This document shows positions 8,659-17,452 of a stretch of DNA of 64,000 bases, in pieces (position 1 is the first letter of the stretch; every line of letters begins with the position of its first letter). The translations under genes and the position numbers were made by a program. This DNA comes from Candidatus Eiseniibacteriota bacterium (lineage in GTDB: Bacteria; Orphanbacterota; Orphanbacteria; Orphanbacterales; Orphanbacteraceae), in the NCBI GenBank assembly GCA_029262235.1, contig JAJCZU010000002.1, positions 434,001-498,000 of the forward strand, given 5' to 3'. Below the pieces are notes generated by a model, which saw only the letters and a list, made by a program, of their open reading frames with translations, was not told the DNA's origin and did not search any database.

Positions 8659-8899
8659 GAATCAAATCTCCTCATCCGAATTATCGACGGGACCGCGGAA
8701 TCCCTTCAGTCCGGGGGAGGCGAATGTTGTGGCATGTCCTCACCCCATCTTCTAGGATGTGTAGCGATTTTTCACACTTAGCCGAAAAGCACCGTGCGGG
8801 GCTCGGGGACCGTCGTCTGCGTCTCGGGCGCAAGAGCCTGCGGCGTATCGGGTTCTGACGAGAGAGCACACGGGGAGCGGCCGGGGTACGAACCTTGCG

Positions 8900-10276
8900 A
8901 TGAGACAGTGGATGGATATGAACAAGCTCACAGCCACGATCCTGTTCGTTCTCGCGGGCTTCGGCCTGTCGCTGACCGGCCCGGCGCATGCGGAAGCGCC
9001 CGCGGTCTGGGTGGTCGAGCAGGTTCTGGTGGAAGGCAACGGGAGAACCGACCGCGATGTTGTCCTGCGCATCGCAGGCGTGCGCGAAGGGGACACGCTC
9101 GATCCGGGCGACGCCGGCATTCCCGCGGCGCGGCTCGCGTCATCCGCGCTGTTTCACGAGACGGACGTCCGTTTTCGCAAGGGGACGGAGCGCGGCCTCG
9201 TCGTCATGGAAATCAAGCTCGTCGAGCGGGGCGTCGGATTTCAGGTCGGCGCCGGGGTGCAGGATCTCGGAGGCTGGTACCTGCTTCCCGCAGAGATCAA
9301 TCTCGACAATCGTCTCGGACGTGGCGAGAAGCTGCGGATCCGCCTCCGTGTGGGGCATCGCTATGGTGGCGCGGAACTCGTCTTTCGCGAGGCCATCGGG
9401 CAGGAGGCAGTGTGGGACTGGGGATTCACGGTCTCCGGGATCATCACCGATCGCGTCTACTACGATCGTGATGTTCCGTTCACGCACGAAGTACGTCGCG
9501 CCACGTACGAGGTGCAGGTCGGGCGGGCCCTCTCCGAGCGCTGGCGCATCGAGGCGGGCGCGGGACTGCAGGAAGTCAACGCGGACTCGTCCGCCGAAGC
9601 GCGGGAAGATGCGCCGCTCGAAGGGTGGGAGTCCGGCGACCCGCTGGTGTTCGACTCTCTCCCCGGGGACATCGCGAAGGGTGTCGGTCGCGAAGCGCGC
9701 GGCGTCTTCCGCCTGGATCTGGTTCTCGACGCACGGAGCCCTGCCGGGCGTGCCGGCACACCGGAGAACGGTGTCTGGGGGCGCGTGCGAGCCGAAGCGT
9801 GGGCGGGCGAAAGCCGAAGCTACGCCGCGCTGAGCGGGGACCTGCGCCTCTACCATCACCTCGTTTCCTCGCTCATGGGCGGGCTGCACCTTCGCGGCGG
9901 CTGGATCGGCGACGAGGCGCCTTTTTACGATCGCCACTACACCGGCGGGCTCTACTCGGCGCGCGGTTTCGAAGGACAGTCGCTTTCTCCTTCCGGCGGC
10001 GACACGAAATTCTGGACGGCATCGCTCGAAGTCCGCGCCCCCCTGATCGGCGGCGGACGATCGCCCCGGCTCTCGGGAATCGCGTTTCTGGATGTCGCCG
10101 ACGGCTGGACGACCGACGCGCCGCGGTTCGATGACGCGCATGTTTCGGCCGGCTACGGAATCCGCGTTCGTGTGCCGTGGGTCGATATCATGGGACTTGA
10201 TGTCGGTATTCCTCTTACGAAAAACCGCGCAGACGAATCGTTCCGTGCCCATGCTTCTCTCGGGTGGACATTTTGA
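8900..10276 (+). CDS. Omp85/BamA-like outer-membrane barrel with one POTRA
   Basis: 458 residues with a signal peptide (start ATG 8900; ATG 8918 would begin directly at the signal). Residues about 35-110 read as a single POTRA domain (VWVVEQVLVEGNGRTDRDVVLRIAG, FHETDVRFRKG). The remainder is a 16-stranded-type barrel with the Omp85 lid-loop signature GGLYSARGFEGQ and a terminal phenylalanine (LGWTF). BamA normally has five POTRAs, so this is a small relative such as TamA-like or FhaC-like proteins, not the main assembly factor. It opens an operon with a DUF4390-like protein and an NtrYX pair, which recurs at 42.7-48 kb. Confidence 0.8.
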   Translation: MRQWMDMNKLTATILFVLAGFGLSLTGPAHAEAPAVWVVEQVLVEGNGRTDRDVVLRIAGVREGDTLDPGDAGIPAARLASSALFHETDVRFRKGTERGLVVMEIKLVERGVGFQVGAGVQDLGGWYLLPAEINLDNRLGRGEKLRIRLRVGHRYGGAELVFREAIGQEAVWDWGFTVSGIITDRVYYDRDVPFTHEVRRATYEVQVGRALSERWRIEAGAGLQEVNADSSAEAREDAPLEGWESGDPLVFDSLPGDIAKGVGREARGVFRLDLVLDARSPAGRAGTPENGVWGRVRAEAWAGESRSYAALSGDLRLYHHLVSSLMGGLHLRGGWIGDEAPFYDRHYTGGLYSARGFEGQSLSPSGGDTKFWTASLEVRAPLIGGGRSPRLSGIAFLDVADGWTTDAPRFDDAHVSAGYGIRVRVPWVDIMGLDVGIPLTKNRADESFRAHASLGWTF

Positions 10277-10932
10277 GGCGCCCGCGTTTCGCTCCGGCGC
10301 TGTTCGTGCTCCTGCTGGTTACCGGGAGCACGCTGGCTGACGAGACACCTGATCCCGCGGTCCAGGTGGCGCGCAGCGGAGACCGTGTGGTGGCGCGTTT
10401 CGGCTTCGCGCGGGTGCCTTCCGAAACGACCTGGCAGTCGATTCTCGGGGGCATTCCGGCCGCGATCGATATCACGGCCCGCGTGCGGAGCGGGCGGCGG
10501 GGTGACATCGTGATGCGGGAGGAGCGCTACCGCATCGCGTACGACCTGTGGGAAGAGCGATTCGACGTGGCGTGGAGCCAGGACCGCTCCCGGTCGTTCG
10601 AGACCGCGCAGGACCTGCGTCATTTCTTCGCGCGCATCGCAGAGTGGGACCTGCTCCCCCTTCGCGATCTGAAGCCCTCGGTTCCGTATCGCGTCGAAGT
10701 GGCGATGATCGAGCATCGTATCGCGCCCGAGAAGGATGAGGAGTGGGGAAGGCGCATCGCGGGGGACCCCGTTACGCAGAACAGAGACCGCGAGCAGACG
10801 AGCGAAGTATCGTTCAGCCTGCAGGGCCTGATTCGTTTTTTCTACGGCGATGTCGCGAACGAGGGACGCCCCCGTGTGGTTGCCACCACGTTTACGAAAG
10901 AGGAACTGACCGTTGTCACGGATTCGCCATAA
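10264..10932 (+). CDS. DUF4390-like exported protein
   Basis: 222 residues, GTG start overlapping the Omp85 gene by 13 bases (TTG 10273 is an alternative). A signal peptide (FAPALFVLLLVTGSTLA) is followed by a beta-rich domain with the pattern GGIPAAIDITARVRSG and YDLWEERFDVAW, the recognisable core of DUF4390 proteins. In proteobacteria DUF4390 is found next to NtrY, and the same holds here: the kinase starts inside this gene. A diverged second copy lies at 42.7-43.4 kb and shares the GIP and W/QER patterns. The role is unknown; a periplasmic input to the kinase is an inference. Confidence 0.72.
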   Translation: MDILRRPRFAPALFVLLLVTGSTLADETPDPAVQVARSGDRVVARFGFARVPSETTWQSILGGIPAAIDITARVRSGRRGDIVMREERYRIAYDLWEERFDVAWSQDRSRSFETAQDLRHFFARIAEWDLLPLRDLKPSVPYRVEVAMIEHRIAPEKDEEWGRRIAGDPVTQNRDREQTSEVSFSLQGLIRFFYGDVANEGRPRVVATTFTKEELTVVTDSP

Positions 10933-12328
10933 AATCGTGGCGCTTGCGCTCGTGCTGACGCTGCTTCCCGCGGTGCCGCTCTCGATCCTGACGGCGAAGC
11001 TGCTCGATCGGAGTGCGCGGCTCCAGACGGATCCCGCGCTGGTCGACGCGCTCGACGCGGGAATCGAGGAGACGCGGGACGCGCTGGCGCGTGAAAAAGC
11101 AGCGCTGCTGACGCGTATCGAACACGGGGAGCGGGGCGCCGGCGACAGAACGTGGTCATGGAGCGCGGGCGCGGCGATTCCTGATGACGTGCCGCCGGAC
11201 GTCCGCACATGGGCTGCGCGCGGCGACGAAACGGGGGTTCCCGAACGTGTCGGCGCGCTTCTGGCCGTGAAGATGCCGGCGACGCGCGACGGAACGCGTA
11301 CCGTGCATGCGGCGCCGCTTCCCCCGGAGCTCGTCCGGCGTGCCGAACGGATCGCGGAGGGCCGCGCGTTCCTGAACGTGCTGCAGACGGAACGCGGGCG
11401 TGTCCGGCGCGGCTTCTTTCTGCCGTTCATCCTCGCCTACGCGACGCTCGCGATCCTCGCCATCGTGACGGGCAGCGTACTTGCCGGGCGTCTGGCGCGA
11501 CCGCTCGAAGTGCTCGCCGAAAGCGCCGAGAGAACTTCGCTCGGAAGCACGGATACCGAAGTCGCGCGTACGGACCGGGGGGAAGTAGGAGAGTTGCAGA
11601 CCGCGTTCAACCGCATGATTCGCAGGCTCGCGGCGCAGAAGGACGAACTGTCCCGGCTCGAGCGCCTGGCCGCCTGGCGCGAAATCGCACAGTCCCTCGC
11701 ACACGAGATCAAAAACCCGCTGACCCCGATTCAGCTTGCCGTGCAGGAGCTGCGGGACCGCTACCCGGGAAACGACGATCGCTACGGAGCACTGCTTTCG
11801 GATTGTGGTGAAATCGTCGACGAGGAAGTGGCGGCGCTGCGCCGGCTCGTTCGGGAGTTTTCAGAATTCGCGCGCCTGCCCGAGCCGGTCAGAAAGCAGG
11901 GCGATCCAGCCGAGTTGCTCCGCGAACTCGGAAAGCTTTATGGCGAAAGAGTTACGGTTGCCGCGCAGGATGAACGTCTCGCATGGTTCGATCGCGAAGA
12001 GATGAAGCGGGCGCTGATCAATCTCGTGGACAACGGTCTGGCGGCCTGCGAATCGGCGGGGTGCGATCCGGTCGTCAATCTGCGAGCCGCAGAAGAGCGG
12101 GGAATGCTCGTCATCACGGTCGAGGATCACGGCACGGGCCTTTCCGACGACAAGCGCGCCAAGATCTTCGAGCCGCACTTCACGACGAAGACCGACGGCA
12201 TGGGACTCGGCCTTCCGATCGTGCAGGGCATCGTATACGGGCACGGAGGAACGATCGAAGTGGAATCGGAGGAGGGTGTGGGAACTACGTTCCGCCTGCT
12301 CCTCCCGACAGGAGAGGAAACGGGATGA
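10913..12328 (+). CDS. NtrY-like membrane sensor histidine kinase
   Basis: 471 residues from TTG 10913 with GAGG in front. A transmembrane helix near residues 7-27, a short periplasmic region, a second helix near 170-190, HAMP, then HisKA with LAHEIKNPLTPIQLAV (phospho-acceptor His about 264) and HATPase (NLVDNGLAA, EDHGTGLSDD, GMGLGLPIVQGI). The HEIKNPLTPI form is the NtrY/NtrB hallmark. Its partner is the sigma-54 activator that begins in its own stop codon (ATGA overlap). The signal sensed is unknown; the flanking barrel and DUF4390 protein make an envelope cue likely. Confidence 0.9.
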   Translation: MSRIRHKIVALALVLTLLPAVPLSILTAKLLDRSARLQTDPALVDALDAGIEETRDALAREKAALLTRIEHGERGAGDRTWSWSAGAAIPDDVPPDVRTWAARGDETGVPERVGALLAVKMPATRDGTRTVHAAPLPPELVRRAERIAEGRAFLNVLQTERGRVRRGFFLPFILAYATLAILAIVTGSVLAGRLARPLEVLAESAERTSLGSTDTEVARTDRGEVGELQTAFNRMIRRLAAQKDELSRLERLAAWREIAQSLAHEIKNPLTPIQLAVQELRDRYPGNDDRYGALLSDCGEIVDEEVAALRRLVREFSEFARLPEPVRKQGDPAELLRELGKLYGERVTVAAQDERLAWFDREEMKRALINLVDNGLAACESAGCDPVVNLRAAEERGMLVITVEDHGTGLSDDKRAKIFEPHFTTKTDGMGLGLPIVQGIVYGHGGTIEVESEEGVGTTFRLLLPTGEETG

Positions 12329-13737
12329 AGCGCATTCTGGTTGTCGACGACGAGAAGAACATTCGAAAAACCGTCTCCATGATTCTGAATGCGGAGGGGT
12401 GGGATGCGGCCGAAGCCGCTTCGGGCGAGGAGGCCGTGCAGGTCGCGACCGGCGACTCGTTCCCGGTGGTGCTGCTCGACGTGCGTCTGCCGGGCATGGA
12501 CGGCCTGCAGACGCTCGAAAAGCTCCGCGAACAGAACCCGGACGTTGCCGTCATCATGATGTCGGGGCATGCCAGTGTTGCCGTGGCGGTCGAGGCGACG
12601 CGCAAGGGCGCGTACGACTTTCTCGAGAAGCCGCTTACGAAGGAGAAAGTACTGGTTGCTGTGCGGAACGCGGCACGATTTCGGGTTCTCGATCGCGAAG
12701 TCGGCGAGTTGCGACGGCGCGAGTCGGGACGCCGCACGATGATCGGCGACTCCTCTGCGATGCGGAAGATTCGCGAGACGATCGAACAGGTCGCGCCGAC
12801 GACAGCCCGCGTTCTGATCCTCGGCGAGTCGGGAACCGGCAAAGAACTCGTGGCGCGCGCGATTCACGAAGCGAGCGAGTGCGCATCGGGGCCGTTTGTC
12901 AAAGTGAACTGCGCGGCGATTCCGGAAGAGCTGATCGAAGGGGAACTGTTCGGCGCGGAGAAGGGCGCCTATACCGGAGCCGTCTCCGCCCGCGACGGCA
13001 AGTTCATGCAAGCCGACGGGGGCACGCTCTTTCTCGATGAAGTGGGCGACATGAGCCTGCGCGCCCAGGCGAAGGTGCTGCGCGCGCTCCAGGAGGGCGA
13101 GGTCGAGCGCGTGGGCGGCACGCGTACGATTCCGGTCACCGTGCGCGTTCTCGCCGCCACGAACAAGGATCTCGAAGCCGAAGTCAAGGCCGGTACGTTC
13201 CGCGAGGATCTCTTCTTTCGCCTGAACGTCGTTCCGCTTCATGTCGCCCCGCTCCGGGAGAGGCGCGACGACATTCCCGCGCTGATCGGCCACCTGGCGG
13301 AGACGTATCGTCTCGAGAACAATCGCGCGCCCGTCACGTTCGAAGAAAGCGCTGTCACGAAGCTGGTCGGCCACGCCTGGCCCGGCAATATTCGGGAGCT
13401 CGCGAACGTCGTCGAGCGTCTCGTGATTCTGACGCGCGGGGATCGAATTGGACTGGACGCGCTCGCCAACGCGGGCCTCGGCGGGGCGACCGGGGAGCCG
13501 GGTGCGGGCGGATCGGCGCGCGGCGCGCGCCCATTCGACCCGATGGAACTCGTGCGAACCGAAGGCGGTCTCGCCAACGCGCGCCGTGCATTCGAAACCG
13601 ACTGCATCCGTCATGCGCTGCGCGATGCGGGCGGCAATGTATCCGAAGCGGCGCGCGGCCTTCAGATCGATCGCACGAATCTGCACAAGAAGATCCAGAG
13701 TTACGGAATCGAACCGGCGGAAGAAGGGAAGGCGTGA
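12325..13737 (+). CDS. NtrX-like sigma-54 dependent response regulator (copy A)
   Basis: 470 residues. Receiver domain with phospho-acceptor Asp52 ([11 protein letters not shown]) and Lys in FLEKP; AAA+ domain with Walker A GESGTGKE (about 167-174), sigma-54 contact loop GAYTGA (about 214-219, a Tyr form of GAFTGA), Walker [12 protein letters not shown], and an Fis-type helix-turn-helix at the end ([20 protein letters not shown]). It is fully equipped to activate sigma-54 promoters. ATG 12325 overlaps the kinase stop, so the two are translationally coupled. Two candidate targets with sigma-54 promoters lie elsewhere in the window. Confidence 0.92.
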   Translation: MKRILVVDDEKNIRKTVSMILNAEGWDAAEAASGEEAVQVATGDSFPVVLLDVRLPGMDGLQTLEKLREQNPDVAVIMMSGHASVAVAVEATRKGAYDFLEKPLTKEKVLVAVRNAARFRVLDREVGELRRRESGRRTMIGDSSAMRKIRETIEQVAPTTARVLILGESGTGKELVARAIHEASECASGPFVKVNCAAIPEELIEGELFGAEKGAYTGAVSARDGKFMQADGGTLFLDEVGDMSLRAQAKVLRALQEGEVERVGGTRTIPVTVRVLAATNKDLEAEVKAGTFREDLFFRLNVVPLHVAPLRERRDDIPALIGHLAETYRLENNRAPVTFEESAVTKLVGHAWPGNIRELANVVERLVILTRGDRIGLDALANAGLGGATGEPGAGGSARGARPFDPMELVRTEGGLANARRAFETDCIRHALRDAGGNVSEAARGLQIDRTNLHKKIQSYGIEPAEEGKA

Positions 13738-14360
13738 TGCGTATCCTGCCCGCATTCGCGTGTGCCGCGACCTGGGGAGCGGCCGCTCTGTTTCTGTTTC
13801 TGCCGGGCGGAGCCGAAGCAAGTCGATGGTCGCTCGGCCTTCGTGCCGAGGCGGTGAGCTTCGAACACGATCGCGTCGGCGATCTGGTACTGGAACCGGC
13901 GGGCGGCGTCCGGCTTCATGTCGGCTTCGATCTCGCGCCGCAGGTCCCGCTTCGTCTCGCGCTTCACGGTTCGCGACACGCAGCGGGAGCATCCGGCGCC
14001 GAGTACCAGTTCGGCGGAGTTCAGCTCGAGCTCGCGTACCGGTTCCGGGCGGGGTCGCGGGTGCAGCCGTTCCTGATGGCCGCCATCGGGGGAAACGCCG
14101 TGATCGACGAGATCGACGAAGAGCGCAAGACCGCTACGAACGGTCCGTCGAGCTCGATCGGCGCGGGACTCGTTCTGCCGCTGGATCGGGACGGCGAACA
14201 CTTTGCGCTCGAGTTCGGCGCGGCGTGGAGTCCTTTGAACTGGAACGAAGTTGTCGTACGGGAAGCCGACGGGGAGGGCGGCACGACCGAAACCACGGTG
14301 CCCATCGAGGACTCCGGAAGCAGTGTGCGCGGGTTCGCGGGCTTCCTGATCCACTTCTGA
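13737..14360 (+). CDS. Small outer-membrane beta-barrel protein
   Basis: About 207 residues. ATG 13737 overlaps the NtrX stop by one base (TGATG); GTG 13734 is the alternative. A signal peptide ends near GGAEA, followed by alternating hydrophobic strands and turns (VQPFLMAAIGGNAVIDEI, FALEFGAAWSPLNW) and a C-terminal FLIHF, as in OmpA/OmpW-sized eight-stranded barrels. It closes the Omp85-DUF4390-NtrYX operon. No counterpart is present in the second copy of that gene set. Function unknown. Confidence 0.65.
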   Translation: MRILPAFACAATWGAAALFLFLPGGAEASRWSLGLRAEAVSFEHDRVGDLVLEPAGGVRLHVGFDLAPQVPLRLALHGSRHAAGASGAEYQFGGVQLELAYRFRAGSRVQPFLMAAIGGNAVIDEIDEERKTATNGPSSSIGAGLVLPLDRDGEHFALEFGAAWSPLNWNEVVVREADGEGGTTETTVPIEDSGSSVRGFAGFLIHF

Positions 14361-14389
14361 CGATCGCGGATCATCCCCCGGCGCAAAAG

Positions 14390-14398
14390 TGCTACACT
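14390..14398 (+). promoter_or_regulatory. Possible extended -10 element before isocitrate dehydrogenase
   Basis: TGCTACACT (TG-N-TACACT) 60 bases before the start. No -35 hexamer at 16-18 bases. The same TGCTAC pattern occurs in the korAB promoter. Confidence 0.3.
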
Positions 14399-14457
14399 TC
14401 CTGCTTCCCTCGGAGCAGCCTCCGGGGCAGCCGGGCATGACAAGCAAGGAGTGAGCG

Positions 14458-15465
14458 GTGAGTAAAAGAACGATTACGGTCCTTCCGGGTGACGGGATCG
14501 GTCCCGCCATCGTGGAGTCGACGATCCGCGTTCTCGACGCACTCGACTCCGGTTTCGAATACGAGTTCATGGACGCGGGACTTGCCGCGATGGAAAAGGG
14601 GATGGAGCTCCTTCCCGAAGAAACGCTCGCCTCGATCGAGCGAAACCAGATCGCTCTCAAGGGCCCGATCACGACGCCCATCGGTGAGGGCTTCACGTCG
14701 ATTAACGTTGCCCTCCGCAAGAAATTCGATCTCTACGCGAATGTTCGACCGGCGAAATCGATCCCCGGCACCCTGTCGCGCTACGAGAACGTGGATATCG
14801 TCACGATTCGCGAGAATACCGAGGGGATGTACAGCGGGCTCGGGCAGAAGGTGGAAGAGTGCGGAACGCGCGCCGAAGCGGTGTCCGTGGTAACGAAGCT
14901 CGGATCGGACCGCGTGCTTCATTTCGCTTACGAACTCGCCGTGCGCGAGGGGCGAAAGCACGTAACGGTCGTGCACAAAGCGAATATCATGAAGTCCACC
15001 TCGGGACTTTTTCTGCGTCTTGCGCGCGAGATCGCACACGAGTATCCGCAGATCGATTCGGCCGAGATGATCGTGGACAACGCGAGCATGCAGCTCGTGA
15101 TGAATCCAGACCAGTTCGACGTGATCGTAACGACGAACCTGTTCGGCGACATTCTGTCGGACCTCTGCGCGGGACTGATCGGCGGTCTCGGGCTTGCGCC
15201 GGGCGCGAACATCGGCATGGACGCGGCGATCTTCGAGGCCGTGCACGGAAGCGCCCCTGACATTGCGGGCAGGAACATCGCGAATCCGACGGCTCTCATG
15301 CTGGCGGGGGCGATGATGCTCGATCATCTGGAGATGCAGGACAAGGCGAACCGGATGCGGGAAGCGATCTTCGACGCGATCTCGAACGGCAATGTGAAAA
15401 CGGGAGACCTCGGCGGCAGCGCGAGCACGACGGAATTTACGGACGCGGTCCTCTCGCGTCTCTAG
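14458..15465 (+). CDS. NAD-type isocitrate dehydrogenase
   Basis: 335 residues, GTG start behind AAGGAG (14446-14451). It belongs to the isocitrate/isopropylmalate dehydrogenase family: LPGDGIGPAIVES at the start, then TTPIGEGFTSINVALRKKFDLYANVRP in the middle, whose S-N-R arrangement is the isocitrate-type substrate loop, IRENTEGMYSG, VHKANIMK (catalytic Lys) and the EAVHGSAPDIAG cofactor region. Short length and absence of the long clasp insert fit the NAD-dependent IDH3/homoisocitrate side of the family. It would feed 2-oxoglutarate to the KorAB-type enzyme at 1.4 kb. Its stop codon overlaps the convergent esterase stop within CTAG. Confidence 0.88.
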   Translation: MSKRTITVLPGDGIGPAIVESTIRVLDALDSGFEYEFMDAGLAAMEKGMELLPEETLASIERNQIALKGPITTPIGEGFTSINVALRKKFDLYANVRPAKSIPGTLSRYENVDIVTIRENTEGMYSGLGQKVEECGTRAEAVSVVTKLGSDRVLHFAYELAVREGRKHVTVVHKANIMKSTSGLFLRLAREIAHEYPQIDSAEMIVDNASMQLVMNPDQFDVIVTTNLFGDILSDLCAGLIGGLGLAPGANIGMDAAIFEAVHGSAPDIAGRNIANPTALMLAGAMMLDHLEMQDKANRMREAIFDAISNGNVKTGDLGGSASTTEFTDAVLSRL

Positions 15466-16205
15466 TCGCCGCTCTTTTTCTTCGTGAATTCATTCAGATA
15501 CTGCGGCAGCATGTGCCGCCATGTCGGCCAGTCGTGATGCCAGTCCGCGCCCCACGAATCCACCCGATTCGGAATCTGCTGCGAGCCGAGAATATGAGCG
15601 GCGCGCCACGACTCTCCGATATCTTCCGCGCGGCCCTCTCCTGATGCGAACAGCGCGAATCGAGTGCGCAGCTTCTCGAGTTTCTCCCCTTCGAGATTCG
15701 GGACGAAGTGAATCGGCGACGCTTCGTAGTAGTCTTCGGTGAGTTTTGCCTCGATCACTTTGGCGAGGTCGAACGTTCCCGACATGCAGATCGCGTGCGA
15801 AAAGAATTCCGGGTAGCGGCACAGGACCGAGAGCGCGTTGTATGCTCCGATCGACGCGCCGGCTGCGATCGTCTCGATCTCCTCGTTCTGACAATCCTGC
15901 CGGATCGCGGGCACGATTTCACGCGCCACGAACTCATGGAACATGTTCTGCACATGCGCCCGGTGTTCGAGCGACCCTTCTTTGGTCATCCATGTGCGGC
16001 CGGCGACGCTGTCACACGAGTAGATTTTCACGCGCCCCTGCTCGAGCAGTTCCGAGAGCACGGTGATGATATGAAACCGTTCGATCTCCTCCGCGTCTCC
16101 GCCTGCCGTCGGGAAAAGGAGTACGGGCGTTCCCAGTTCGCCCCAGCGTACGACCTGCACGTCCTGGCGCAGGCGTTCCGAGAACCACTCGACTCGCTTT
16201 TTCAT
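15462..16205 (-). CDS. Alpha/beta-hydrolase esterase (COG4947-like)
   Basis: 247 residues from ATG 16205, sharing ATGA with the upstream ATP-grasp gene. The fold is read from TPVLLFPTAGGDAEEIERF (oxyanion region), the nucleophile elbow GASIG (Ser about 118), the region SPIHFVPNL, and the final His in WHHDWPTW. No signal peptide, so cytoplasmic. It looks like the small esterase/lipase-superfamily proteins of COG4947. It is the last gene of a five-gene minus-strand operon and the second hydrolase in it, which implies two distinct ester or amide substrates in the same pathway. Substrate unknown. Confidence 0.82.
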   Translation of the reverse strand: MKKRVEWFSERLRQDVQVVRWGELGTPVLLFPTAGGDAEEIERFHIITVLSELLEQGRVKIYSCDSVAGRTWMTKEGSLEHRAHVQNMFHEFVAREIVPAIRQDCQNEEIETIAAGASIGAYNALSVLCRYPEFFSHAICMSGTFDLAKVIEAKLTEDYYEASPIHFVPNLEGEKLEKLRTRFALFASGEGRAEDIGESWRAAHILGSQQIPNRVDSWGADWHHDWPTWRHMLPQYLNEFTKKKSGD

Positions 16206-17443
16206 TTCTGAGCCGCTCCTTCTTCCGAACGCCACTTCTGAATGCGCTCCCAGAACAGGTCCGTAAATTCCTCTACTTCGTGCTCCGGATACATCGCCTC
16301 CACTTTGGCCCGCACCGCGTTTTTCGCATCCTCGGATCCGAAGAACTCGTGCGTCACTTCGTCGAGGTGAGACAGATGCTTTTCGCAGAACGCTTCGAAC
16401 TTCTCCGTCTCGAAACGCTTGTGTGCGATCTCGACATAGCCGGCAAGGCGCTCGTGAAACGTGTCGTATTTCTTGTGCACCGCGAAGAACGGCTTCCAGT
16501 CGAGGTTCGGGCGCATCTTTTTCTTCGTGGCGGCGCAGTAAACGGACCAGCGGATGTTTGCGGAGATCAGCCACGGAAAATGGTAGTGCAGCGATGTCAC
16601 CTGCGAGTCGGGACACGGATTCGCGAAGTCGATCGGATGCCAGATCCCGTCGCGCTCGAGGGACTCGCACGAATTGAAGTCCCAGCCGAAGAACGCGTTG
16701 ATGACCAGCGTCATGTCGCGCAGGATCTCGCGGTCGGCTTCTGACAGATCGTCTTCCATCGTGTAACGGTTGTGCAGCGGTGCTTTCGGATCGTATGTCA
16801 CGAAACGCACCTGCGGGCCGAGGCCCACGCATCGCACGAACTTGTCGTACGGTTCGATCGACGCCTGCGCGTTCATGACACGCTTTCCGGACTCGTCGTA
16901 CGCCTTCTGGAATTCGTCGTCATTTTCGATACGCGTGACACCGACCCACCCGCCGCCGCTGTACGGTTTCATATAAAGCGGGTAGCCGAGCGACTTGCCG
17001 ATGTCGGGCAGGCTGAACATGCGGGCGTACCGCGTCAGCGTGGACTCGAGGTCGGGGGAGGGTTCGTACTCCTTCGGCGGAATCATCCAGGTTTCCGGAA
17101 CCGGAAAGCCGAGCTCCGTCATCGCGCTGTACGACGTGTGCTTTTCCATCGACTGGATCGACCACGGATTGTTGAACACGTAGATGCCGTCCATGATGAT
17201 CGCTTTTTTGATCCATTCGCGGCTCACGTGATACCAGTGCGTCAGCCGGTCGATCACGAGGTCGTACTTCGGAACGGACTTGATCGGGAACGGCTCGATC
17301 GTGACGCGCTCCACGTGGAAATCGATCTGATCGCGCCCCGTGTCCACATTGAGCTTCAGACGATCCATGATCGCCTCGTAGCAGATCGGCCAGCAGATGT
17401 CGGCCGCGAGGGAGAGCCCGATTTTTCGCGTGATCTTTGCCAT
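16202..17443 (-). CDS. ATP-grasp ligase, RimK/glutathione-synthetase-like type
   Basis: 413 residues. The ATP-grasp core shows YPLYMKPYSGGGWVGV (ATP-binding Lys and glycine loop), a middle segment with GPQVRFVTYDP, and the metal site GIWHPIDFANP, with the acidic residue and Asn intact. It differs from the three other ATP-grasp proteins of this locus, both in the N-terminal domain (starts KITRKIGLSLAADICWPICYEAIM) and in the metal motif. It likely forms an amide bond between a carboxylate and an amine after acyl-phosphate activation. It lies 9 bases after one esterase gene and overlaps the next by 4. Substrates unknown. Confidence 0.82.
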   Translation of the reverse strand: MAKITRKIGLSLAADICWPICYEAIMDRLKLNVDTGRDQIDFHVERVTIEPFPIKSVPKYDLVIDRLTHWYHVSREWIKKAIIMDGIYVFNNPWSIQSMEKHTSYSAMTELGFPVPETWMIPPKEYEPSPDLESTLTRYARMFSLPDIGKSLGYPLYMKPYSGGGWVGVTRIENDDEFQKAYDESGKRVMNAQASIEPYDKFVRCVGLGPQVRFVTYDPKAPLHNRYTMEDDLSEADREILRDMTLVINAFFGWDFNSCESLERDGIWHPIDFANPCPDSQVTSLHYHFPWLISANIRWSVYCAATKKKMRPNLDWKPFFAVHKKYDTFHERLAGYVEIAHKRFETEKFEAFCEKHLSHLDEVTHEFFGSEDAKNAVRAKVEAMYPEHEVEEFTDLFWERIQKWRSEEGAAQK

Positions 17444-17452
17444 TTATAAATC

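Noticed and set aside
8884-8898. Sigma-54-like GGGTAC-N5-TTGC before the Omp85 gene
   Set aside because: Two mismatches in the -24 part, and transcription would begin after the ATG at 8900 and only about ten bases before the alternative ATG at 8918.
8659-8899. Gene or RNA in the 241-base gap
   Set aside because: No frame with a ribosome site and no stable fold other than weak promoter-like boxes was seen.
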